This document shows, one piece after another, positions 9,856-21,514 of a DNA stretch of 27,846 nucleotides. Every line of letters begins with the position of its first letter. The first letter of the stretch is position 1. Made by a program: the position numbers and the translations under genes. The notes beneath the pieces are model-generated. The model saw nothing but the letters and a program-made list of their open reading frames with translations, searched no databases and had not been told where the DNA came from. The stretch comes from Tubiluchus corallicola (taxonomy: Eukaryota > Priapulida > Priapulimorpha > Priapulimorphida > Tubiluchidae), in assembly GCA_030141605.1 (NCBI GenBank), contig JAQGDQ010000481.1:143719-171564 (forward strand), given 5' to 3'.

Positions 9856-9920
9856 GCCCAACTATTGATGACATCACAAACTAACATAATCTTAAATAGC
9901 AGAAATATTCCATGAGCGTG
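9856..9920. repeat. Dispersed ~65-bp repeat, first locus (left copy)
   Basis: The stretch containing CCCAACTATTGATGACATCA and then CAAACTAACA (9857-9886) recurs at 13307-13336, followed by a diverged AGCA(A/G)AAATATTCC segment in both. The family is unknown. Its right-arm partner is 20655-20719. Confidence 0.7.
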
Positions 9921-10705
9921 TTGCACGTGTTTGCGAAAGCGAAAATTGAAGTACAGTGCTACTGTAAGATATTCAGTGTGTTGTACTAAAACTAGGCAAG
10001 TTTTAAGATAAAATTCTAATCTCAAATGTCTTTTGAACAGTTGCAAATTGAAGTTTGAATGAACGTGGTGTTGTTTCAACAATAAAAAAAATGTAATATT
10101 TTTTATCGCCAGAGGGCGTCAATCAAAAAATGTGTCTGACAACTCATATTCACCCAAAATAAGGTGCCATATACAAAGAAGTACGTCTCCTTTCTTCGTT
10201 ACAAGCTATTGGACAATGATTAAGGTCAGATGACCTCATCCTACACATTTCTCTTACTGTCCTAAGTCATTGGCTGTCAGTAATGGTGGCGTAAACTCTT
10301 CCTAATGCAATAACTCGCAGACTGCAGCACCTTTTCCTAGACCAGAACATGTCAAATGATGCAATTTAGTAGATAATAACCGACGGTGGTTTGTGGAAGC
10401 GACGCTTAGGGACGAGTTCTAAACGATCTTCACAGATTATCTGACGTTTCACAAATTAGAAAACAGCAAGGAAATACTGAAGAAATGGCGCTAGTCTTTC
10501 CCTGAATTTCATGATGCATTTTAATTATGGTATGAATAATCACTTTCTTGCTAGTTTTGTAAAAATACTTCGAAATTTATTGATCGTTAAAGGGAAACAT
10601 AACCAAATTTTAAATTATACCTACAGTAATCTAATGTATAAAATATTCAAAGAGAACACCATTGTTTTTTAAACGTTAGCACAACAGAAATTTGAAATTT
10701 TATTA
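9921..10705. other. Non-coding stretch, nothing recognised (left copy)
   Basis: No credible gene. An 82-codon minus-strand frame (9834-10082) overlaps the dispersed 65-bp repeat and has no domain. The segment 10081-10200 was compared directly with the right arm and is identical. Its partner is 19870-20654. Confidence 0.5.
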
Positions 10706-10710
10706 CCTCA

Positions 10711-11091
10711 GCCACTGCCACCACAACCACTGCCACCACCACCACCACTGCCACCACAACCACTGCCACCACCACCACCATTGCCACCACCACTACCACT
10801 CCACCGCCACCACTACCACCATCACCACCACTACCACCACCACAACCTCTGCCACCACCACCACTACCATCACCACCACCACCATTGTCACCACCACCAC
10901 TACCATCACCACCATTGTCACCACCACCACTACCATCACCACCATTGCCACCACCACCTCTACCACCACCATTGCCACCACAACCACTGCTACCACCACC
11001 ATTGCCACCACCACCACTACCACCATCACCACCACTGCCACCACCACCACTACCACCATCACCACCACTGCCACCATCACCACCACCACAG
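10711..11091. repeat. CCA trinucleotide array (left copy)
   Basis: About 380 bp of CCA with CTA, CTG, TTG and TCA variants, giving poly-T, H and P frames on one strand and poly-V on the other. The array length is the same in both arms. It abuts a 5'-truncated LINE fragment. Confidence 0.93.
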
Positions 11092-11107
11092 TATTACTAA
11101 TATTTAA

Positions 11108-11454
11108 TTGTGTTTCTTACTTAGACAGACTGTCGGAACAAAATTGCAGTCACTCGAATTAAAACTTCTTGTCTGCGATCTTAAGATGATATACAAAAGT
11201 TGTCATAAAATAGTGGGTTTAAGTTTTGATGATTTTTTCCAGCATGCTTCAACCAATCACATGGTCACAACTTTAAACTGTTTACGACTTTTTCGAGATT
11301 AAACTTATCAAAATTTCCATTTGGTAACACAGTTGTAAACATTTGGAATGCTCTAGATTCTCATGTACTGCTCGCTATCAGTTTGTCAGTTTTCACTAAA
11401 AGATTAGCTAATCTTAATTTACTGTCTTATTGCAATTTAATCCGGAACACGTGA
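11108..11454 (+). pseudogene. LINE ORF2 C-terminal fragment with frameshift (left copy)
   Basis: The first frame contains LQSLELKLLVCDLKMIYK and VGLSFDDFF up to TAG at 11300-11302. The homology then shifts frame near 11285-11300 and continues with RLNLSKFPFGNTVVNIWNA and SVFTKRLANLNLLSYC to TGA at 11452-11454. The RRL-DL-YK, L-FDDFF, NIWN-L and F-KRL-N-NL succession is the standard C-terminal tail of CR1/L2/Jockey-like non-LTR retrotransposons. It is 5'-truncated at the CCA array and inactive. It differs in sequence from the three other LINE tails in this arm. Confidence 0.8.
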
Positions 11455-11645
11455 TATTGTCATTGGCGTAATTGGTTCTTTCCAAACCGTACTCTTGTAT
11501 AAAACGTTTTGTATATAATTCGTGATGTATATAACATATAATTCATATTTAATTGCATTTTATTCATAGTTTTTTAATGAGAGATACTCAATTTCAGGGT
11601 ATCGTATTTATTAATTTATTTTTATCTTTTGTATCTTTATATCGC

Positions 11646-12008
<363 letters not shown>

Positions 12009-12394
12009 ATATAGGATCAGCGTAAGTGCGCATGCGCCTGCTGATTCTTTCTTTAATACAATTTTAATGCATGTATAAATGTAAATAAATGAAAGGGAAC
12101 TGAGAAACGTCGTCATCAACTCACAAATGCTGTGAAATGCCACCTGATGACCCATCGAAAAAAATAAATTTGATGCCAAATAGCTTTAAAGAGAGGGAGA
12201 GTCTGGCCTGATGGTGCACTGTTAAAACTAATTTATGTCTAATTTATGGCAGTGAAAAGGTTGCATTACGCTTAAACCTTAGTGGGTATTGATTGATTTG
12301 CTCTTACCTGTGATTTTGCATTAATTGTGCTGTGAAAATAATCCAGTCAAACATAGTCATTAGAGAAACATAACGAACGATTTGTATAAATTGT

Positions 12395-13131
12395 AGCCAC
12401 ACTAATAATACACTTTATTAACAAATTTAACTGTTACACTTTACATTACGTTACAAGTTATAGCAAAAATAATCACATAATTCATAGCACTTTAAATAAT
12501 CACACATATAGGCCTATATACGAAAAAGGGGACCACCTTTTATGGTACCTGCTGATAGGGGGTCCCCAGTCAGCGGTGACTCTTCCTTTTTATAGGCAAG
12601 GTTAACTAAACGCATGATTACACATGCATGAACGAAGCATACGATCTAAACAATATTGTAAGGCCACTAAAGAAGCCAGGCTTGGTTTAAAGCAGATTTT
12701 CCGACATGACCCATTGATCGAAGAAATATCACCTTGCCAGAGTTTTGATAGCGATAAAATGTCGGGAAGATTCCAGTGACGTTGATGACTGCAATGACAG
12801 TAAACTCCCAGGTTATCCGGAATGTTAATCTTAGAGGGACATTTTCATGGTAATGATAATGACGTCATCCATTTGCTTTAATCTCGTATAGGAGCATTGA
12901 TAGATTGGCAAACCCGCCACTTCTCCAGCGAAGCAATTAGATGAGGAGGCTGAGGACAATGTCAATCTCTGGCGATGAGATGGTTTTGATGGTTTAACAC
13001 TAGATGATTTAATATTGTTTAAGTGCAGCGATGTTTACTGACTGAGATGTTTACTGACTGAGATGTTTACTGACTGAGATTTCTGAAATACTGACACTGT
13101 CAATTCTCAAACGTATGGTAGCACCGTAACA
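12395..13131 (-). mobile_element. Probable solo LTR (left copy)
   Basis: It is best read on the plus strand of the right arm (17460-18180). The unit begins TGTTACGGTGC, has a TATAAAAAGG box and then AATAAAG near its 3' end, and is flanked by identical 5-bp repeats: ATTGT at 12390-12394 and 13132-13136 on this strand. That is the order and flank expected of a solo LTR (U3 promoter, R with polyadenylation signal, short U5, target-site duplication). The inferred 3' end is GGCT and not the usual CA, so the boundary may be off by a few bases. No internal region or second LTR is seen. The left copy has three units of ATGTTTACTGACTGAG (about 13031-13078); the right copy has two. Confidence 0.5.
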
Positions 13132-13136
13132 ATTGT

Positions 13137-14034
13137 TGAAACGTCTTAAAAAGGTACTACACAATTAAAGGAAGCCACGAAGATTTTTTTTATATACTAC
13201 GCCATTTTCAAATCCGATAAAAAGTATACATTTTAACACAATTAATAGTGCAAAAGAGTCTTGATAATTAAATATTATATTAAAAACTTAATTAACGGCA
13301 GGCGAGCCCAACTATTGATGACATCACAAACTAACACAATTTTCAACAGCAAAAATATTCCGCGAACTGTTGAACAAAGTTTGTTTCACATCCGTAACAC
13401 ACCAGGGCAGTATGACGCATGCACAAAAACACCCACAGGCAGTTTTCAATGCATACAACCACCAATTTGCTAGACAGATTCAGCAATGCTTACCTTCTGT
13501 TTGTATTCGTCCCGGAAATGCAAGCCATATTACTTTTTTGCTTACATAAATGAAGCCATATCGGAAGTGGTGTTAATCAAAAGAGGAGTTTCACAAATTC
13601 TGGTGAGCAATTTCTCACTTGCTGTCAATTACTTGACCTGGTACCGCATCAGCGGGAGGCTTAATAATTAAACATTGATTAAGTTAATCACCTCAGCCTC
13701 CCCATTCGTCTCTATTAGCTGTTGACACCTGTAGCATCGCTTTGTATTAGTTTCTTCTTCTTGCCGATCGTTAATCACGCGACAATTGAGTGATGTCACC
13801 TCTTCCCGTGGTGGGTCGCCCCCGGGGGAGGACTGTTATTATCAGCAGTTAGCCAGGGTCGTCGTTAATAAATCATGAGGCAATTATATGATCAGTTGAC
13901 GAAGTGTTTTTATTGTTGTAATTGTAGCTCAGCTTCCAATACATTCTACGTATGTGTATAAATAGTAGAGTGTACTGCAATAAATTGTTATTAAATTTCA
14001 AAAATAACATTTGTTGTCAAGAGGTAAACACGTC
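13137..14034. other. Mostly unrecognised sequence with the 14-bp arm-specific indel
   Basis: Apart from the dispersed 65-bp repeat, no element is recognised. Near 13588-13616 the left arm has 14 bp missing from the right arm. The deleted segment is AAATTCTGGTGAGC, flanked by the similar AATTCT and AATTTCT. A CCCCCGGGGG palindrome lies at 13819-13828. The 61-70 codon frames here are without domains. Confidence 0.6.
13306..13370. repeat. Dispersed ~65-bp repeat, second locus (left copy)
   Basis: Same element and orientation as 9856-9920; 30 bp are identical and the rest diverged. The right-arm partner is 17221-17285. Confidence 0.7.
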
Positions 14035-14500
14035 TTAACCCTTTCAATCCCAAATTATTTTTTAATAAGAAGAAATTTTTGGCTTGGTACTTTTGTTCAG
14101 TATGTCCATCTTGTTTACACATAATAATTATTTTTTTTCTACCTGTGCCCGCGTGCTAAATATAGCCTGTATCCCACGGGATACATTGGGATTCAATGGA
14201 AGCATCAAATGTGCTTCATTTTCCAACTGCCGATAATTTTTTAAAGTATTTAAGACATTTAGTATGCATGCTATGCTGATCTGTACAAAGTCATCTCTAA
14301 AGTACTGTACCTTGCGCAGTTTTTTATGCAATGTAGATTTTCTAGTTTGCCATTTTATCACCATTTTAGTCTATTGTTATTGGCTTAAATCAAAATAACT
14401 ATTAACAGATCAAATGACTGTCAGTTTTAAAATTTTATTAATTTTAAAGGCAGAAAATATTCTCGTATCCCACGGGATACAACGGACATGAAAGGGTTAA
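14035..14500. mobile_element. piggyBac-like TTAA-flanked MITE (left copy)
   Basis: A 458-bp unit (14039-14496) is flanked on both sides by TTAA (14035-14038 and 14497-14500). Its ends are CCCTTTCA and TGAAAGGG, the hallmark of piggyBac superfamily elements. Beyond 8 bp the terminal inverted repeat is imperfect (CCCTTTCAATCCC versus CCCTTTCATGTCC). A near-palindromic 16-mer GTATCCCACGGGATAC occurs twice in the same orientation, at 14169-14184 and 14465-14480, the latter 16 bp from the right terminus. No transposase DDD domain is present, so it would depend on a helper. It is inserted in a LINE remnant at a TTAA. Confidence 0.8.
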
Positions 14501-14763
14501 TTTTAATTTTTGTTTATAAGACTAACAATGGCCTATTCCCTGCATATTTCAAGAATCCTGTAATTAAGAATGTCAAATCACATAATACTCGCTATGATGA
14601 TTACCAACTCAGTTTCTGCAGAACCAATATTGCAAAAAATTTCATTAGCTATAGCGGACCTAAACTTTAGAACTCACTACCACACAGTGTAAAGTACCAG
14701 TATAACATTTACTGCTTTAACACGTCAGTTAAACGATATCTGTTTGCTTCTTATATAAACTAG
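14501..14763 (+). pseudogene. LINE ORF2 C-terminal remnant interrupted by the MITE and crossed by the palindrome junction
   Basis: From just after the TTAA the frame reads VYKTNNGLFPAYFKNP, then HNTRYDDYQLSFCRTNIAK and SGPKL, a TAG at 14668-14670, and NSLPHSVKYQYNIYCF to KRYLFASYIN and a final TAG at 14761-14763. This matches the usual non-LTR C terminus (YK-NGL-P, HNTR, CRTNI, GP-LWNSLP, FK-LKRYL), with the expected Trp codon replaced by amber. The palindrome arms stop matching after 14637, inside the CRTNIAK segment. The right arm (15968-16104) therefore keeps only the first part, and the rest belongs to the spacer. Confidence 0.8.
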
Positions 14764-15243
14764 TCTTGATAACCACCTACTGTTCCTGTGTGATGCAGCA
14801 GTGGACCTAAACTTTAGAACTCACTACCACCCAATGTAAAGTACCAGTATAACATTTACTGCTTTAACACGTCAGTTAAACGATATCTGTTTGCTTCTTA
14901 TATAAACTAGTCTTGATAACCACCTACTGTTCCTGTGTGATACAGCAGTGGACCTAAACTTTAGAACTCACTACCACCCAATGTAAAGTACCAGTATAAC
15001 ATTTACTGCTTTAACACGTCAGTTAAACAATATCTGTTTGCTTCTTATATAAATTAGTCTTGATAACCACCTACTGTTCCTGTGTGATACAACAGTGGAC
15101 CTAAACTTTAGAACTCACTACCACACAGTGTAAAGTACCAGTATAACATTCACTGCTTTAACACGTCAGTTAAACAATATCTGTTTGCTTCTTATATAAA
15201 CTAGTCTTGATAACCACCTACTGTTCCTGTGTGACACAACAGT
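14656..15243 (+). repeat. 147-bp tandem repeat, four copies, LINE-derived
   Basis: Units begin at GGACCTAAACTTTAGAAC at 14656, 14803, 14950 and 15097, an exact period of 147 bp. Each unit is the terminal LINE coding segment (from GPKL, amber, NSLP to the final stop codon) plus 40 bp ending in a variable GTGTGAYRCARCAGT. All four share the amber codon, so that mutation precedes the amplification. A few substitutions separate the copies. None is present in the right arm. Confidence 0.95.
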
Positions 15244-15588
15244 CACAACTTTGTGTTCGTTTTGAGTACAATCCAGAGTGCTTCGTGATCTCATGAGCCG
15301 AATCTCCACAAGCCAATCTTCCTACCCTTTTGAACATTGCTTTATCCATCACTTCTATTCTTACTTTGCACAACTCTTTTTTTAAGTTGCCTATTGTTCA
15401 ATTTTTGTTCTTTTTTTCTCATTATTTGGACGTGTTTATAATGGTGCAAGCACCTAACAAGTTTTACTTCTGGTTTTTCCAATTTATTATAAGCACGCTG
15501 TCATGTAATCATTATTATTAATATCTATTTTTTCCCAGTGTTTCTTGATATTGTATTTGTATTTACACTTCCAAATAAATTTATTAGT
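15244..15588. other. Spacer sequence, probably the LINE 3' untranslated region
   Basis: T-rich sequence follows the tandem array and ends AAATAAATTTATTAG before an ATT array, which resembles the 3' end of other LINE tails in the window. I see no gene; the 63-codon frame at 15330 has no domain. Confidence 0.45.
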
Positions 15589-15736
<148 letters not shown>

Positions 15737-15752
15737 GGTTAAAAAATTAACC
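15737..15752. other. Small perfect inverted repeat at the array edge
   Basis: GGTTAA, AAAA, TTAACC forms a 6-bp stem with a 4-base loop immediately after the ATT array. The remaining spacer to 15967 holds nothing that I recognise. Confidence 0.6.
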
Positions 15753-15967
15753 AATTCTAGCGCTGTGTCGGATGGGCTGAAAAGTTGTTGATTACAATTT
15801 TCCAAAGCAAATTCTTCGACTTACTTGTTTTAAATAAATTTTCATTGAACAGTGAGCACAAAATCCCAAAAAAATTAACACCCTACAAACTTCCCTTGTA
15901 ACGTTGTGCAAAGTTATATTAATTAGCATCGCGTTTACCTGTTTGAAAGACTCATGTAAGTAGAAAA

Positions 15968-16104
15968 TTTTGCAATATTGGTTCTGCAGAAACTGAGTTG
16001 GTAATCATCATAGCGAGTATTATGTGATTTGACATTCTTAATTACAGGATTCTTGAAATATGCAGGGAATAGGCCATTGTTAGTCTTATAAACAAAAATT
16101 AAAA
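15968..16104 (-). pseudogene. LINE remnant, truncated right-arm copy
   Basis: This is the inverted partner of 14501-14637. Past the CRTNIAK segment the frame enters unrelated sequence (FSTYMSLS), so the LINE end is lost here. The abrupt loss marks one side of the duplication breakpoint. Confidence 0.8.
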
Positions 16105-16570
16105 TTAACCCTTTCATGTCCGTTGTATCCCGTGGGATACGAGAATATTTTCTACCTTTAAAATTAATAAAATTTTAAAACTGACAGTCATTTGATCTGT
16201 TAATAGTTATTTTGATTTAAGCCAATAACAATAGACTAAAATGGTGATAAAATGGCAAACTAGAAAATCTACATTGCATAAAAAACTGCGCAAGGTACAG
16301 TACTTTAGAGATGACTTTGTACAGATCAGCATAGCATGCATACTAAATGTCTTAAATACTTTAAAAAATTATCGGCAGTTGGAAAATGAAGCACATTTGA
16401 TGCTTCCATTGAATCCCAATGTATCCCGTGGGATACAGGCTATATTTAGCACGCGGGCACAGGTAGAAAAAAAATAATTATTATGTGTAAACAAGATGGA
16501 CATACTGAACAAAAGTACCAAGCCAAAAATTTCTTCTTATTAAAAAATAATTTGGGATTGAAAGGGTTAA
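16105..16570. mobile_element. piggyBac-like TTAA-flanked MITE (right copy)
   Basis: Inverted partner of 14035-14500 with TTAA at 16105-16108 and 16567-16570. One substitution separates the copies: left C at 14451 versus right A at 16154, where T is the complement. Confidence 0.8.
16241..16477 (+). CDS. 78-codon open frame inside the MITE (hypothetical, doubtful)
   Basis: An ATG frame of 78 codons fills about half of the MITE. Its N-terminal part is basic (KWQTRKSTLHKKLRKV) and its C-terminal part includes NVSRGIQ, encoded by one of the palindromic 16-mers. The translation is identical in both arms (the left-arm copy is 14128-14364 on the minus strand), but that follows from arm identity. I recognise no domain. 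It could be a relic of a transposase N terminus, an element-encoded small protein or chance. No promoter evidence is seen. Confidence 0.2.
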   Translation: MVIKWQTRKSTLHKKLRKVQYFRDDFVQISIACILNVLNTLKNYRQLENEAHLMLPLNPNVSRGIQAIFSTRAQVEKK

Positions 16571-17459
16571 GACGTGTTTACCTCTTGACAACAAATGTTA
16601 TTTTTGAAATTTAATAACAATTTATTGCAGTACACTCTACTATTTATACACATACGTAGAATGTATTGGAAGCTGAGCTACAATTACAACAATAAAAACA
16701 CTTCGTCAACTGATCATATAATTGCCTCATGATTTATTAACGACGACCCTGGCTAACTGCTGATAATAACAGTCCTCCCCCGGGGGCGACCCACCACGGG
16801 AAGAGGTGACATCACTCAATTGTCGCGTGATTAACGATCGGCAAGAAGAAGAAACTAATACAAAGCGATGCTACAGGTGTCAACAGCTAATAGAGACGAA
16901 TGGGGAGGCTGAGGTGATTAACTTAATCAATGTTTAATTATTAAGCCTCCCGCTGATGCGGTACCAGGTCAAGTAATTGACAGCAAGTGAGAAATTGTGA
17001 AACTCCTCTTTTGATTAACACCACTTCCGATATGGCTTCATTTATGTAAGCAAAAAAGTAATATGGCTTGCATTTCCGGGACGAATACAAACAGAAGGTA
17101 AGCATTGCTGAATCTGTCTAGCAAATTGGTGGTTGTATGCATTGAAAACTGCCTGTGGGTGTTTTTGTGCATGCGTCATACTGCCCTGGTGTGTTACGGA
17201 TGTGAAACAAACTTTGTTCAACAGTTCGCGGAATATTTTTGCTGTTGAAAATTGTGTTAGTTTGTGATGTCATCAATAGTTGGGCTCGCCTGCCGTTAAT
17301 TAAGTTTTTAATATAATATTTAATTATCAAGACTCTTTTGCACTATTAATTGTGTTAAAATGTATACTTTTTATCGGATTTGAAAATGGCGTAGTATATA
17401 AAAAAAATCTTCGTGGCTTCCTTTAATTGTGTAGTACCTTTTTAAGACGTTTCAACAAT

Positions 17460-18180
17460 TGTTACGGTGCTACCATACGTTTGAGAATTGACAGTGTCAG
17501 TATTTCAGAAATCTCAGTCAGTAAACATCTCAGTCAGTAAACATCGCTGCACTTAAACAATATTAAATCATCTAGTGTTAAACCATCAAAACCATCTCAT
17601 CGCCAGAGATTGACATTGTCCTCAGCCTCCTCATCTAATTGCTTCGCTGGAGAAGTGGCGGGTTTGCCAATCTATCAATGCTCCTATACGAGATTAAAGC
17701 AAATGGATGACGTCATTATCATTACCATGAAAATGTCCCTCTAAGATTAACATTCCGGATAACCTGGGAGTTTACTGTCATTGCAGTCATCAACGTCACT
17801 GGAATCTTCCCGACATTTTATCGCTATCAAAACTCTGGCAAGGTGATATTTCTTCGATCAATGGGTCATGTCGGAAAATCTGCTTTAAACCAAGCCTGGC
17901 TTCTTTAGTGGCCTTACAATATTGTTTAGATCGTATGCTTCGTTCATGCATGTGTAATCATGCGTTTAGTTAACCTTGCCTATAAAAAGGAAGAGTCACC
18001 GCTGACTGGGGACCCCCTATCAGCAGGTACCATAAAAGGTGGTCCCCTTTTTCGTATATAGGCCTATATGTGTGATTATTTAAAGTGCTATGAATTATGT
18101 GATTATTTTTGCTATAACTTGTAACGTAATGTAAAGTGTAACAGTTAAATTTGTTAATAAAGTGTATTATTAGTGTGGCT
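17460..18180 (+). mobile_element. Probable solo LTR (right copy)
   Basis: This copy starts TGTTACGGTGC and has TATAAAAAGG at 17981-17990 and AATAAAG at 18156-18162. It is flanked by ACAAT at 17455-17459 and 18181-18185. A GGGGACC / GGTCCCC inverted pair lies just after the TATA box in the expected leader region. It has two copies of the 16-bp unit, versus three in the left arm. Confidence 0.5.
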
Positions 18181-18566
18181 ACAATTTATACAAATCGTTC
18201 GTTATGTTTCTCTAATGACTATGTTTGACTGGATTATTTTCACAGCACAATTAATGCAAAATCACAGGTAAGAGCAAATCAATCAATACCCACTAAGGTT
18301 TAAGCGTAATGCAACCTTTTCACTGCCATAAATTAGACATAAATTAGTTTTAACAGTGCACCATCAGGCCAGACTCTCCCTCTCTTTAAAGCTATTTGGC
18401 ATCAAATTTATTTTTTTCGATGGGTCATCAGGTGGCATTTCACAGCATTTGTGAGTTGATGACGACGTTTCTCAGTTCCCTTTCATTTATTTACATTTAT
18501 ACATGCATTAAAATTGTATTAAAGAAAGAATCAGCAGGCGCATGCGCACTTACGCTGATCCTATAT

Positions 18567-18929
<363 letters not shown>

Positions 18930-19120
18930 GCGATATAAAGATACAAAAGATAAAAATAAATTAATAAATACGATACCCTGAAATTGAGTATCTCTCATTA
19001 AAAAACTATGAATAAAATGCAATTAAATATGAATTATATGTTATATACATCACGAATTATATACAAAACGTTTTATACAAGAGTACGGTTTGGAAAGAAC
19101 CAATTACGCCAATGACAATA

Positions 19121-19467
19121 TCACGTGTTCCGGATTAAATTGCAATAAGACAGTAAATTAAGATTAGCTAATCTTTTAGTGAAAACTGACAAACTGATAG
19201 CGAGCAGTACATGAGAATCTAGAGCATTCCAAATGTTTACAACTGTGTTACCAAATGGAAATTTTGATAAGTTTAATCTCGAAAAAGTCGTAAACAGTTT
19301 AAAGTTGTGACCATGTGATTGGTTGAAGCATGCTGGAAAAAATCATCAAAACTTAAACCCACTATTTTATGACAACTTTTGTATATCATCTTAAGATCGC
19401 AGACAAGAAGTTTTAATTCGAGTGACTGCAATTTTGTTCCGACAGTCTGTCTAAGTAAGAAACACAA
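19121..19467 (-). pseudogene. LINE ORF2 C-terminal fragment with frameshift (right copy)
   Basis: Inverted partner of 11108-11454 with the same truncated first frame and, as far as compared, the same shift. Confidence 0.8.
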
Positions 19468-19483
19468 TTAAATATTAGTAATA

Positions 19484-19864
19484 CTGTGGTGGTGGTGATG
19501 GTGGCAGTGGTGGTGATGGTGGTAGTGGTGGTGGTGGCAGTGGTGGTGATGGTGGTAGTGGTGGTGGTGGCAATGGTGGTGGTAGCAGTGGTTGTGGTGG
19601 CAATGGTGGTGGTAGAGGTGGTGGTGGCAATGGTGGTGATGGTAGTGGTGGTGGTGACAATGGTGGTGATGGTAGTGGTGGTGGTGACAATGGTGGTGGT
19701 GGTGATGGTAGTGGTGGTGGTGGCAGAGGTTGTGGTGGTGGTAGTGGTGGTGATGGTGGTAGTGGTGGCGGTGGAGTGGTAGTGGTGGTGGCAATGGTGG
19801 TGGTGGTGGCAGTGGTTGTGGTGGCAGTGGTGGTGGTGGTGGCAGTGGTTGTGGTGGCAGTGGC
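19484..19864. repeat. TGG trinucleotide array (right copy)
   Basis: Inverted partner of 10711-11091. The overlapping translations match those of the left arm. Confidence 0.93.
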
Positions 19865-20799
19865 TGAGGTAATAAAATTTCAAATTTCTGTTGTGCTAAC
19901 GTTTAAAAAACAATGGTGTTCTCTTTGAATATTTTATACATTAGATTACTGTAGGTATAATTTAAAATTTGGTTATGTTTCCCTTTAACGATCAATAAAT
20001 TTCGAAGTATTTTTACAAAACTAGCAAGAAAGTGATTATTCATACCATAATTAAAATGCATCATGAAATTCAGGGAAAGACTAGCGCCATTTCTTCAGTA
20101 TTTCCTTGCTGTTTTCTAATTTGTGAAACGTCAGATAATCTGTGAAGATCGTTTAGAACTCGTCCCTAAGCGTCGCTTCCACAAACCACCGTCGGTTATT
20201 ATCTACTAAATTGCATCATTTGACATGTTCTGGTCTAGGAAAAGGTGCTGCAGTCTGCGAGTTATTGCATTAGGAAGAGTTTACGCCACCATTACTGACA
20301 GCCAATGACTTAGGACAGTAAGAGAAATGTGTAGGATGAGGTCATCTGACCTTAATCATTGTCCAATAGCTTGTAACGAAGAAAGGAGACGTACTTCTTT
20401 GTATATGGCACCTTATTTTGGGTGAATATGAGTTGTCAGACACATTTTTTGATTGACGCCCTCTGGCGATAAAAAATATTACATTTTTTTTATTGTTGAA
20501 ACAACACCACGTTCATTCAAACTTCAATTTGCAACTGTTCAAAAGACATTTGAGATTAGAATTTTATCTTAAAACTTGCCTAGTTTTAGTACAACACACT
20601 GAATATCTTACAGTAGCACTGTACTTCAATTTTCGCTTTCGCAAACACGTGCAACACGCTCATGGAATATTTCTGCTATTTAAGATTATGTTAGTTTGTG
20701 ATGTCATCAATAGTTGGGCACTGTACTTCGATTTTCTCTAGTCTTGCATCTAACTAAGTTAGTTTCTACGCAGAATACGCCTGCATGTCAATTATTGCC

Positions 20800-20917
20800 T
20801 CTCATCATGATCATAGTCATCATCATCATCATCATCATCATCACCACCACCACCACCACATCATCATTATCATCGTCATCATCATCATCATCATCATCAT
20901 CATCACCACCACCATCA

Positions 20918-20948
<31 letters not shown>

Positions 20949-21024
20949 GTCATCATCATCATCACCATCATCACCATCATCACCACCACCACCACCACCA
21001 ACACCACTACCACCACCAACACCA

Positions 21025-21080
<56 letters not shown>

Positions 21081-21238
21081 CCGCCATCATCATCATCATC
21101 ATCGCCACCACCACCAACCACCACCACCACCGCATCATCATCATCACCATCATCATCACCATCATCGCCACCACCACCACAGCATCATCATCATCATCAT
21201 CATCATCATCATTGCCATCATCATCATCATAATGATTA
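20800..21238. repeat. ATC/ACC trinucleotide array (right copy)
   Basis: Inverted partner of 9337-9775. It carries five substitutions relative to the left arm, near 20915-20917 and at 20947 and 20950. Confidence 0.93.
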
Positions 21239-21514
21239 CATCATATGATTTTGCGGTACTCGCATTCTGTTAAAATTCATAAAATCTTCGTTAAGAACGT
21301 CACAACCATGGCGACAAGTAGAGAGCAAATTCCCCCCGGAAATCTTCATTACCGCCGCTTTGTTTCAGCGTCTCTAAGTCGTTAACTCTTTCCTTAGCGA
21401 GGCAATTACCTGACTGAAGCCAAGATGAAGCTCAAGATGTGTTTGAAGGGACGGAAGCCAACGTTGTTATTAGCTTACGCGGGCCGAGAATAGCGACGAG
21501 ACAGAGAAAAGATA

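Noticed and set aside
9302-9861. Long poly-His, poly-Ser and poly-Ile reading frames, and their right-arm copies at 20714-21273
   Set aside because: They are translations of the GAT/GGT array; open frames occur in several phases on both strands at once and have no non-repeat domain.
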